A stretch of 64,000 nucleotides of DNA from Acrasis kona (lineage: Eukaryota; Heterolobosea; Eutetramitea; Acrasida; Acrasidae): the NCBI GenBank assembly GCA_026419775.2, contig JAOPGA020001506.1, forward strand, positions 1-64,000, given 5' to 3'. Within the stretch, counting starts at the first letter, position 1; the number at the start of each line of letters is the position of its first letter. A program made the position numbers and the translations under genes. Positions 32,536 through 40,547 of the stretch are shown here, piece by piece. The notes beneath the pieces are model-generated. The model had not been told where the DNA came from, ran no database searches, and worked only from the letters and a program-made list of their open reading frames with translations.

Positions 32536-33429
32536 ATGTCTAAAACAATGCTTTTAAAGCTACTGCTAGTAACCGCCATCACTACCGTCTTATGCCAAAC
32601 CGAAGTGTATGTTAGCAAGGACGTATTGTATACAGATCAAATGGGAGAATCCGATACATATCACTACGACTGTTATAAATTAGGACACGGTAGACCAGGA
32701 GAATTAACGAACACAGCCCCATCCTATTATGTTTTTATGGCATTTGATATCTCGAACTCTCGGAGGGCAAAGAGCGTCACATTGAACTTTTCTCAACAAA
32801 AGTCTGGTACTTGCGATTCCTCAATCGATATGGCAGTGTGTACGAGTGACCTTACTTTGACAGAAGACCGCGCCAATTCAAATAACGCAACTCAGCAACA
32901 TTATGTCGGAAAGTTCTCCGACTGTACTCTTGAACTAAGGAACCCATTATCCTACAGCTTCAGTACTCATGTCCCAGTGGACATCACAAAGAGGTTTAAT
33001 GATAGCATTAGTGCAGGTAACAGCCAACTTGTACTCGTTGTAAGTGCAAACTACGGAGACTGCACCTTACAGCTCAACTCGCACAGCGCGCAGCCTCACA
33101 GTGCTTATTTAACTATCTTTTACGAAACTTCAACTAATGAAGGCCTTGATCTAACATCAACCTTACAACCAACAACAGCAATATCTCAGTCGACTATCCC
33201 AACCTTACAATCAACAACAGCGGTATCTCAGTCGACTACTCCGTCAACAACGCAACCAGCAAGTAGTCAAAGTAGTTCTCCCTCCACAACCAGATCTCCT
33301 GGAACAAGTGAGAATGGCAGTGGCGAGGACAATTCTAGAAGCTTGGCAATATCAACAAGCCCTAGCTTCTTAGTGGTATTAGCTTTTTCCGTTGGTGTGC
33401 TCTCCTATTTGTGGTATTCTCTACAATAA
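32536..33429 (+). CDS. Secreted or GPI-anchored Ser/Thr-rich surface protein
   Basis: 297 aa from the ATG at 32536; an upstream TTG is ignored. Residues 1-20 form a signal peptide (MLLKLLLVTAITTVLC). A ~180-residue globular part carries several Cys and N-glycosylation sites (NFS, NAT, NDS) and looks beta-rich. A Thr/Ser/Pro stalk with near repeats (LQPTTAISQSTIPTLQSTT...) and a C-terminal hydrophobic segment follow, matching a GPI anchor or a single membrane span. Function unknown. It is intact although flanked by dead transposon sequence on both sides. Confidence 0.7.
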   Translation: MSKTMLLKLLLVTAITTVLCQTEVYVSKDVLYTDQMGESDTYHYDCYKLGHGRPGELTNTAPSYYVFMAFDISNSRRAKSVTLNFSQQKSGTCDSSIDMAVCTSDLTLTEDRANSNNATQQHYVGKFSDCTLELRNPLSYSFSTHVPVDITKRFNDSISAGNSQLVLVVSANYGDCTLQLNSHSAQPHSAYLTIFYETSTNEGLDLTSTLQPTTAISQSTIPTLQSTTAVSQSTTPSTTQPASSQSSSPSTTRSPGTSENGSGEDNSRSLAISTSPSFLVVLAFSVGVLSYLWYSLQ

Positions 33430-33538
33430 AGTTTTATTGATTTTATTAAGACAGCTTGTTTGGAAGTACTACGCATAATAAATATCAATAGTATTCTTTG
33501 TTTGATAGATTTATATTAACTTTGATACATCTTCGGCA

Positions 33539-34247
33539 TTGGGATACTTGGTTACATTCAAGCATTGGGATTATGGACTAAAGACACAGACATTACATTA
33601 TCTTGATGGTGCTCTTGTCCATTCTTCACCACATTATCCTGGTAATACTCATGATTTTGAGATATTTAAAAAGCACATTAACAAGGTCAATCGTCTTTTA
33701 AGGAAGACAGAAGAAGAAATGGACCAACCTGACGAGGAGTTGTTGAGCGAGGAGTATCCAGAGCTATGGGCCATACTTGGTGATAAAGCTTATACTGGTG
33801 GTGATGATTATACCCGCATGATCTCAATTATGAAAGAGAATCAAATGTTGACAAATGCGGACTAAAGACGAATTCGAGCACTATCTAGAGAGCGCGTCAT
33901 CATCGAAAACTACTATGGCCGGATGCTTATGCTTTGGGGCATCATCAAGAAGATCTACACATATGAGCACGACTTGTATGATACAATCTTCTCAGTATGT
34001 GGTAGTTTGACAAATTACCACATGATTCGGAACCCTTTGCGAGCAGAGGAAGGAGACTTCTATAAAGCACATGTTGCAAACCAGATCAAAGAGTCCAAAG
34101 AATACAAGGAGAGGAAGGCGGCACAAAAGCACGAGTCTTATGAGAAAAAAAACGCATGAGACAACAAATGAAATGTACCGCGATAGAGACCAAAATGATG
34201 ATGATGAGGATGATGATGGCCCACCACCTCAACGAAGAAGACTTTGA
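33539..34247 (+). pseudogene. PIF/Harbinger transposase (DDE_Tnp_4), truncated and with nonsense
   Basis: Encodes the C-terminal half of a Harbinger-type transposase: SSPHYPGNTHDFEIFKK (the pGs.hD catalytic Asp block), LWAILGDKAYTGG (second catalytic Asp), then a TAA at 33863-33865. RRIRALSRERVIIENYYGRM and NYHMIRNPLR, both typical of the family, follow, and an acidic then QRRRL tail ends at 34247. The N-terminal third with the first catalytic Asp is missing. Confidence 0.8.
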
Positions 34248-34791
34248 TTATGGATACACTCTCATTGATAGGTTTGTAGTCTTTAGGTTCATCAGGATCA
34301 TCACCCCAATCGTAATCTGGTTCTCTGTGATCAGTTATTATACATTCACGGTCGACAAGTGAGTTATAAATTTCTCTTCTTTCTCTATAAAAATATTCTA
34401 TAATCTTACTCCTGGCTGGAACTGCTTCGGCCACAATGGTATTCATTAATTCATCATTGGGGACTTCTTGGAGCAGGCAATCCGCCTTTTCTCTGGGTAC
34501 GTCGGCGAATATTGAGTACACCAAATATTCCTCTCTGTTTGGCAATATTGATTTGTCGACAGACAGAAACGATCCATTGCGCTTGTGTTGGTATAATTCC
34601 CTTTCTACAAAAAACTCGAACTTCTCGATTGATTGTTTATCCATTAAAAAAGTGATAAGTCCAGCCTCAGGCCCCATTACTCTGGCTTCCCGATATACCA
34701 AATATTTGCTCACAAATCGGTCTTGTTTGGCTTCTACTTCTTTGACTGAAACCTCCTCTAACCTGGCTTTCACCCAAAGGTTCGATAGCAT
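34138..34791 (-). CDS. Hypothetical protein overlapping the dead transposase in antisense
   Basis: 217 aa with ATG at 34791. It has acidic/basic mixed composition and no recognised domain (GPEAGLITFLMDK, EKFEFFVERELY, EEYLVYSIFADV). The last ~45 residues, including a His-rich run, are antisense to the transposase tail and are probably not original. The frame is open ~12 codons upstream of the ATG, so an upstream exon may exist or have been lost. Could be a second Harbinger gene or a truncated host gene. Confidence 0.4.
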   Translation of the reverse strand: MLSNLWVKARLEEVSVKEVEAKQDRFVSKYLVYREARVMGPEAGLITFLMDKQSIEKFEFFVERELYQHKRNGSFLSVDKSILPNREEYLVYSIFADVPREKADCLLQEVPNDELMNTIVAEAVPARSKIIEYFYRERREIYNSLVDRECIITDHREPDYDWGDDPDEPKDYKPINESVSIIKVFFVEVVGHHHPHHHHFGLYRGTFHLLSHAFFFS

Positions 34792-34918
34792 TAGCGAAAA
34801 TTTGTCATCATCAAAAAACTTCTCACTGTATTGAACTCACGGTAGTTGTAAAACTAATTACAGACAAAGCCAAAACAAAACAAAATTCCGGAAGAAGCAC
34901 TTTTGGTGGGACCCCTAA

Positions 34919-35450
34919 GAAGCAGAAGTGATTACTGCACACATTAAACAGGTAACCGCCAGCGAAATTCAATTAGAAGGTTCGGATCAAGTTCTTCGAC
35001 CTGATATTATTGTGACCGCTACTGGTCTCAAGTTACAAACGGCTGGAGGAGCGGAGATTTATGTAGATGGGGAGCTGGTCGAAGTATCAAAGAAACATTT
35101 TTGGAAAGGCATCATGTTGGAGGACGTGCCTAATGCGGCTGTGATTCTAGGATACTCTAACGCGTCATGGACGCTAGGCGCCGACGCATTTTATAGTTCG
35201 CATGTTGAGGAAAATGGATGCAGAAGGAATCATAAAAGCAGTACAAAAATTCGACTACGATGCTGGAATAAAGGATTTGCCCGTCCTTGACCTCAAATCA
35301 ACATATATTACTAGGGCGGAGAGTGACATTCCTAAATGTGGAGACCGAGGGAATTGGTTGCCAAGAAAGAGTTATTTATGGGACTTTTGGGAGGCCAAGT
35401 ATGGTGACGTTAGTCAAGGAATTTTGTATTCAAAAGAACATCATGATTAA
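34919..35450 (+). pseudogene. 3' fragment of the Baeyer-Villiger-type monooxygenase
   Basis: Encodes the classic C-terminal blocks: LRPDIIVTATGLKL, GGAEIYVDGELVEV, FWKGIMLEDVPNAAVILGYSNASWTLGAD. A one-base shift near 35200 then leads to LRKMDAEGIIKAV and a tail ending at 35450. It begins directly after a stop (34916-34918). Together with 31022-31174 it shows that a monooxygenase gene was broken. The frame break repeats the one-extra-base pattern seen in three other genes here. Confidence 0.78.
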
Positions 35451-35462
35451 ACACTTGCTAAT

Positions 35463-35933
35463 TTAATCTTTTTCAAACTTTAAGCAAACAGAATTAATAC
35501 AATATCGCAGCCCCGTCTCGTTTCGTGGACCGTCGTCGAAAACATGACCTAAATGTGAGTGGCATTTCGAGCATTTTATCTCAAAGTAGCTGTCCTCTGA
35601 CGGATCTTCCCTTGCATAAATGACTGCATCTTCTTTTATGGGCGAAAAGTACGAGGGCCAACCAGTTCCACTATTAAATTTATTATCAGAAGAGAATAGA
35701 GGTTGGTCACAGCATATACAATTATAGATTCCTTTTTCTTTGTGATCATGGAGCGATCCGTCACAAAAGGCACACTCAGTGTCGCTCTTCCTGCAAACAC
35801 TGAAAGTCTCTTCGTCCTTTAATTGTTCCTTCCATTCTTGATCAGTTTTGATCAACTCGGCTTTGGGTAGATCATCTTGGTTATAAGCTTTAGATCGTAT
35901 CGTCTCCATTTCAATATGTGTGTTTGAATACAT
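35463..35933 (-). CDS. msrB: Peptide-methionine (R)-S-oxide reductase
   Basis: 156 aa. Repairs R-methionine sulfoxide in proteins using thioredoxin. Visible motifs: GIYNCICCDQPLF and CSKCHSHLGHVF (the four zinc Cys), SGTGWPSYF, and the catalytic Cys in GLRYCINS. An N-terminal Cys pair (CAFCDG) precedes the domain. ATG at 35933 (a second at 35909); no obvious targeting signal, so cytosolic is likely. Its stop is 13 nt from the monooxygenase fragment end. Confidence 0.95.
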   Translation of the reverse strand: MYSNTHIEMETIRSKAYNQDDLPKAELIKTDQEWKEQLKDEETFSVCRKSDTECAFCDGSLHDHKEKGIYNCICCDQPLFSSDNKFNSGTGWPSYFSPIKEDAVIYAREDPSEDSYFEIKCSKCHSHLGHVFDDGPRNETGLRYCINSVCLKFEKD

Positions 35934-36020
35934 CAATTATCCGTTTTGTAAAAAATATTTAAAAAACTAATGCTGGGATGAGAATCGAAGACACACAAGT
36001 AACAAAATGTTTCTTTATTC

Positions 36021-37550
36021 CTACAAAATTACGACAACAAAAACTAATACTAATATCCACAAGTAACCTGTCGTCACTCGTATACCACTAGAGCATTTTT
36101 GGTCTGTTTTCTCCTGTTGCTTACCATTGATCACAAACATAACACATGATTTTGGAGAACCTGTACATGATACGTCAATTTTCCCATATCTATTCTGCAT
36201 TTTATCATAAAATGTTTGTTGACTTGGACGGTACCCAATAAACTGTATTTGGTCATTTTTCACAATCTTGAACAAGTCAGTATCAGTCCTTATAGATCCG
36301 TCAGCGTCTGTATAAGCAAATGTCCAGGTACTATTATCAAAATATCTGAAATTAGAACCAGTGCATTTCAAATCTTGCAAGCTCTTTGATTTTGCTGTAT
36401 AGGATACAATACGATTGTCAGGATTGAGAATAGGGGTGGATGCGTTATCAACAGACGATGGGTCCGGGAGTTTAAAACTAGGAAGATTTGGGAATGCAAA
36501 AGTGTAGCAACAATTATTTTCTGGTATCTGCCAGTCAGGCGTGGGAGCAGGTGTGACTGGTCTATTGCATTTTGGATATGCGACATCTTCTTCGTAACCA
36601 TTTATTGTAAACTGCACACAAGATTTATAATTATCACAGGTTAAAGACAACCTCACCAACCTACCATTCAAGACATTTGGTAGATTGCTCTGCCAACTTT
36701 GAATTGTTCTGGCTTTTATTTTATTTTCGGTTGCATACAAAACATCAATAACACTTTTTTTATTTCCATCACTGTCGATGTATGTTGAGGTCCAACCTGT
36801 AGTTTCAGAGTAATATTCCAACTGGTCTCCGCTGCATCCTTGCTTAATGTTGACTCCCAAACTACTTATGATGGGATTATCTTGATTGATGATAATTTCT
36901 CCTGGACTGTATGGAACGGCAGGTGGGAGGTAGAATGTTGGAATTTGTGGATATTTAAATTTGAAGCAGCATGTGTTTTCGGGGCGTGGAAAAGGTGGTT
37001 CTATGGGCTCTGGTGGCGCGGGTGTAGTGGGTGCTGGAGTGGTTGGTGCTGGAGAGGGAGGAGGTGTTTCACAAGTTGGAGAGATAAACTCTACAGATTT
37101 ACTTGGGCTGAATATAAATTGTATGCAAGATGGAATGAGTTTTTCGCAAGTAAGCCAGACTCTTCCATAACTTGACTTTAGATTTTCTTTCAAATCATAT
37201 TGATAAGGTTGCAATGATTTAAAAGTGATAAAAACGCTGTTTGTAACGTTGAAGTTAGGAACATCTAGGAGTTCCCCTCCCTGCTTCACTTTTGATTCCC
37301 ACTTGTTTGTATTTGTGTTAAAATATTCGAATTTTGTACTCGTACATCCATTGGGCCCGATAGGTTTGCCATCGTATGAAATTATTTGGTTGCCAACATT
37401 TAATGTAATATCTTCTGTATATCCAGCAGGTAGCGTAAACGAGGGTAGTTGTGGGTAATTGAACATGTAGCAACATGTGTTTAGTGGTTCCTGGCATAAA
37501 ACAAAAACACTATGAAGGAATACAAACACAATCACACACAGATGCATCAT
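36021..37550 (-). CDS. Secreted protein with three CCYxF repeats and a GPI-like tail
   Basis: 509 aa from ATG 37550, giving a clean signal peptide (MHLCVIVFVFLHSVFVLC); the upstream in-frame ATG at 37616 is less likely. Three ~150-residue repeats each start with an N-(T/N)-CC-(Y/F)-x-F-x-(Y/F)-P-x-(L/I)-P-(S/T)-F-x-LP signature, and end with a Cys-containing CIQF, CVQF or CVMF strand followed by an I/VNG or P-rich segment. Repeats 1 and 2 are joined by a PAPTTPAP linker. A hydrophobic C-terminus follows. No known domain is recognised; probably a surface or matrix protein. Confidence 0.78.
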   Translation of the reverse strand: MMHLCVIVFVFLHSVFVLCQEPLNTCCYMFNYPQLPSFTLPAGYTEDITLNVGNQIISYDGKPIGPNGCTSTKFEYFNTNTNKWESKVKQGGELLDVPNFNVTNSVFITFKSLQPYQYDLKENLKSSYGRVWLTCEKLIPSCIQFIFSPSKSVEFISPTCETPPPSPAPTTPAPTTPAPPEPIEPPFPRPENTCCFKFKYPQIPTFYLPPAVPYSPGEIIINQDNPIISSLGVNIKQGCSGDQLEYYSETTGWTSTYIDSDGNKKSVIDVLYATENKIKARTIQSWQSNLPNVLNGRLVRLSLTCDNYKSCVQFTINGYEEDVAYPKCNRPVTPAPTPDWQIPENNCCYTFAFPNLPSFKLPDPSSVDNASTPILNPDNRIVSYTAKSKSLQDLKCTGSNFRYFDNSTWTFAYTDADGSIRTDTDLFKIVKNDQIQFIGYRPSQQTFYDKMQNRYGKIDVSCTGSPKSCVMFVINGKQQEKTDQKCSSGIRVTTGYLWILVLVFVVVIL

Positions 37551-37977
37551 GCCTATTTTTATCAAAGTGTGAGGTTGATAAATAGCTCCGTCCCGGAGTT
37601 TAAACAAGACATGCACTAGTACAAAGGTTCAAATTATTTTAATTACTGCTTAGCTTTGTAACTCTTGAATTGAAGAACTTACTGTGACTGTTGAAAATTA
37701 AATGCTTTACGAAAAGTTTACCATGCCTATTCTGATTTAATAAATTTGCCTGATATTACGTAGATTACCCGCGTATCTAGGTGGTACAAAGTGCATATTA
37801 CTTTCATCTGGAAAATTAATCAGCTATGTGGACAAAAAGAGACGTTAAATAGACTACCAAACATAAAGCGATTAATGTAGACGAACTGTTTCATTTTTGT
37901 AACTTTCCAATCAATTTGATACTAGTCAACTTCCATGACTATTTTTAAAGATCAAACCTGACATAAATAACGAAAAA
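37551..37977. other. Divergent promoter region
   Basis: About 430 nt between divergent start codons (37550 minus, 37978 plus). AT-rich, no gene or defined motif recognised. Confidence 0.5.
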
Positions 37978-38454
37978 ATGCTCACTAGAAGATATATATC
38001 AAGCATTAGACAGTTTTCAAGATACGCAAACCCATTGTACAGCAAATCTCAAAAACCTTATGACAAAAGTAACTCAGACCAATCAGGAAACCCTAGCATC
38101 AATAAGCAAAGCACACAGCTTGGCGAGCAACAATCCCCAACACAAGGAAGTACTTTGAAACCAAAACCTGTTGCAACCACTGGTGCAGATAAAGACAAGC
38201 CAATGAATTACTTCCCAGATCAAGGAGTTGAAAGCGTACACGGAAAAGACAAGCCAGTAAACAAACACGAACAACCCGTACCAGATACGAACCAACCGAA
38301 AGACAATAGCATTTTTGATCAGTCAGGAAATGCACAGGTTAACAAACAAGCATCACAACTTGATGACAAGGACAAACCAATGAATTACTATCCAGATTTG
38401 GAGGAGAAGGACAAAAACGATAAGGACAAACCTTTAAAAATGCAAGAAAAATAA
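37978..38454 (+). CDS. Disordered, repeat-bearing, probably mitochondrial protein
   Basis: 158 aa. The first ~22 residues (MLTRRYISSIRQFSRYAN) form a good mitochondrial presequence. The rest is hydrophilic and disordered, with two DKDKPMNY(F/Y)PD repeats (about residues 72 and 130) and two DQSGNxxxNKQ(S/A)(T/S)QL repeats (about 34 and 115), alternating, as if from one internal duplication. No function is known. A stress or desiccation role is sometimes seen for such proteins but is not shown here. Confidence 0.65.
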   Translation: MLTRRYISSIRQFSRYANPLYSKSQKPYDKSNSDQSGNPSINKQSTQLGEQQSPTQGSTLKPKPVATTGADKDKPMNYFPDQGVESVHGKDKPVNKHEQPVPDTNQPKDNSIFDQSGNAQVNKQASQLDDKDKPMNYYPDLEEKDKNDKDKPLKMQEK

Positions 38455-38467
38455 ATTAATGTAATCT

Positions 38468-39751
38468 TTATTGATGTTGTTGCTGTTGTTGTTGTTGTTG
38501 TTGCTGTTGTTGCTGTACTTGTTGTTGATACTGTATTTGTTGTAAATGTTGAAGTTGTTGGGGATGACCTGCATTAAACATGTTCTGCATGGGATATATT
38601 TGGAACCCAATGGTCGGCGGTGCGACAGGATTCGCCCCACCAGGATATCCTAGAGCGGTAAGCCTCTGTAAACTACTGACCGTACCCATCGGACCGAAAG
38701 TCAAGGAATTCATGTTAATCATTTGTTGGTGTTGTTCCTGTTGAGGTGATGTCCTTTGTATTTTCTCGTCAGGCTGTTCCGATTCATCCAAAGTGCTTCC
38801 CTTCCTCTTGACTGCTCTTGATGGCGGCGGTACGACTGGTAGTGAGGACCTCACTTTTGGTACCGCTTGTGTATTTTGATTGATTAATTGTTGGACGGGT
38901 ATGGTTGGGACCTCATCATCAGTCTTATCCTTATCTCTTAAATGTTTTGTGAGCTTTCTTCCTGTTAAACCTTTTAGGAGATCATCTTCATATTCTGAAT
39001 TCAAAGCATAGACCGCTCTTTTTCCTTGTTCAGTCTCTTCTTGAGGAACTTTGCTGAAAAATTTGTTTAGACTCAGATTGTGTCTTACGCTGCTGCGCCA
39101 CCCAACTTCTGCATTTTGATAGTATGGGTAATTATCCATGATCCACTGGTATATGCCTTGTAGCGTTAGACGCTTGTTGGGCTGGGAAGAAAGTGCTTGG
39201 GCAATCATGGTGGCGTAGGATATGGATGGTTTGTCGTAGGACAACTTGATGTTTGGATCCCTGGTGCTGACTGGCTGTGATTGGTCTTCGTTGGAAGAGA
39301 CGGGTGCGTGTTCGTGCGTTACAGAAGCTTGTTGCTGTGTGGCATTATTGGGGAGAAGGAAAATGAAAAATGCATCTCCTAGTTGTATTTCGCTGCCACT
39401 TCGCAATACGATGGGGTTGGATCTTTTGCCATAAAATTGACCGTCGATTCGAACACCATTTTTGGCAAGCACGTGAAGTTCGAACTGTTTCAATATAAAA
39501 TTGTACTCCACTTTCGCGTGCTTTCGTGATATATTTTTTGACTCTCCAAGAGGGACATCTACTTCCTGCTCTTTGTGGATCTGCTTAATTTGTTCTGTTT
39601 TAGATAGTGTGCTCTTTTTAGCATCTATTGAGGAAGGTGATGTTCTAGTTCTACCGAGGAAAACACACAATTTTTGTATAAAATATTCAATATCATAGCC
39701 TTTAAGCTTGGCGAAACCTTGTTGCGGTTTGAGCTTAGTGCTGTTGATCAT
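38468..39751 (-). CDS. FHA-forkhead transcription factor
   Basis: 427 aa. Residues ~25-130 form an FHA domain (VFLGR, SRKHAKVEYN, VLAKNGVRIDG, LGDAFFIF) that binds phosphothreonine. Residues ~165-265 form a forkhead DNA-binding domain (KPSISYATMIAQALSS, LTLQGIYQWIMDNYPYY, GWRSSVRHNLSLNKFF). The same order is found in fungal Fkh1/2 and animal FOXK. The C-terminus is Gln/Pro-rich and ends in a poly-Gln run encoded at 38471-38515. The gene ends 14 nt from the convergent gene at 37978-38454. Target genes are unknown; cell-cycle control is known for Fkh1/2 but not implied here. Confidence 0.9.
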   Translation of the reverse strand: MINSTKLKPQQGFAKLKGYDIEYFIQKLCVFLGRTRTSPSSIDAKKSTLSKTEQIKQIHKEQEVDVPLGESKNISRKHAKVEYNFILKQFELHVLAKNGVRIDGQFYGKRSNPIVLRSGSEIQLGDAFFIFLLPNNATQQQASVTHEHAPVSSNEDQSQPVSTRDPNIKLSYDKPSISYATMIAQALSSQPNKRLTLQGIYQWIMDNYPYYQNAEVGWRSSVRHNLSLNKFFSKVPQEETEQGKRAVYALNSEYEDDLLKGLTGRKLTKHLRDKDKTDDEVPTIPVQQLINQNTQAVPKVRSSLPVVPPPSRAVKRKGSTLDESEQPDEKIQRTSPQQEQHQQMINMNSLTFGPMGTVSSLQRLTALGYPGGANPVAPPTIGFQIYPMQNMFNAGHPQQLQHLQQIQYQQQVQQQQQQQQQQQQQHQ

Positions 39752-39849
39752 TCTTGTTTGATGTTTGCGTTTGCCGTAGGGTTGACCGATACAAAAAGTA
39801 TCTCGATGTGAGACAACAATTAATTGACCATTATATGGAGTACAACAAG

Positions 39850-40503
39850 TTAATTAATAGCATCTTTTATTAGTTTTTTACGTGTCTGCTGTAGATCTGG
39901 GAAGGCATTCTGTTCACGATGTTGCCTTTGGATTTTCTTTTCATGCTGAAGGAACATTTTCAAGTTGGGAGGTAGTGCTTCTATGGCAACAGGTTTCTCC
40001 TCTTCAACTAAATCAAAGTAGAATTTAACAAGATCGGCAACTGTTTTGATCTCAGGAAGTGCATGATTGGGTATATCTCTTCCTACCGCCTTCATACACT
40101 GCATAAGTATTTGAAAACGAACATTCTCGTCCTGTCTAATGTTTGCTTCAAGTCCTTCCACGCCATTCTGCTTGGCGATATCTAAAATTCTCTTTTTCAA
40201 TGCTTCGTGGATTTGTTCGGAACTCTTTGAAATCATAAAGTCGTTGTTGATGAGGGCGTTTGGACCCTTATTGGACCTTGTCTTTTCCCTTACAGCTGAA
40301 AGCGCTCTACCATAAAGATAATAATTTCCCTTCTTCTTTTTATGTGGCTTCTCTGGTGTTAAATTATAACCACTCAAATCAACGGGTCCAAATATATCGT
40401 TATTTCTAGGCTTAGAATCAGATTTGACCACGGGAGTGATGCTGAAATGTCTGACAGCTTGTTGATTGGCAATCCGCCCCACTACTCTCAACATGATGGA
40501 CAA
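39850..40503 (-). CDS. Mitochondrial ribosomal protein mL50-like
   Basis: 217 aa. A short mitochondrial presequence (MLRVVGRIANQQAVRHFS) is followed by a basic region and a C-terminal helical domain with VGRDIPNHALPEIKTVADLVKFYFD. This resembles the mL50 signature (GR-x-IP-x-S/H-x-L-x-x-I-x-T-V-x-D-L-x-x-FY). Assigned with moderate certainty; an alternative is another mitochondrial large-subunit or acyl-carrier-like protein. Confidence 0.62.
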   Translation of the reverse strand: MSIMLRVVGRIANQQAVRHFSITPVVKSDSKPRNNDIFGPVDLSGYNLTPEKPHKKKKGNYYLYGRALSAVREKTRSNKGPNALINNDFMISKSSEQIHEALKKRILDIAKQNGVEGLEANIRQDENVRFQILMQCMKAVGRDIPNHALPEIKTVADLVKFYFDLVEEEKPVAIEALPPNLKMFLQHEKKIQRQHREQNAFPDLQQTRKKLIKDAIN

Positions 40504-40547
40504 CTAAAAATTCACAAAGCTTATTGTAACCACATTAATTTATTAAT

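Noticed and set aside
35960-36000. Sequence TGCTGGGATGAGAATCGAAG resembling the 3' half of a minus-strand tRNA
   Set aside because: T stem does not pair and no 5' half is present.
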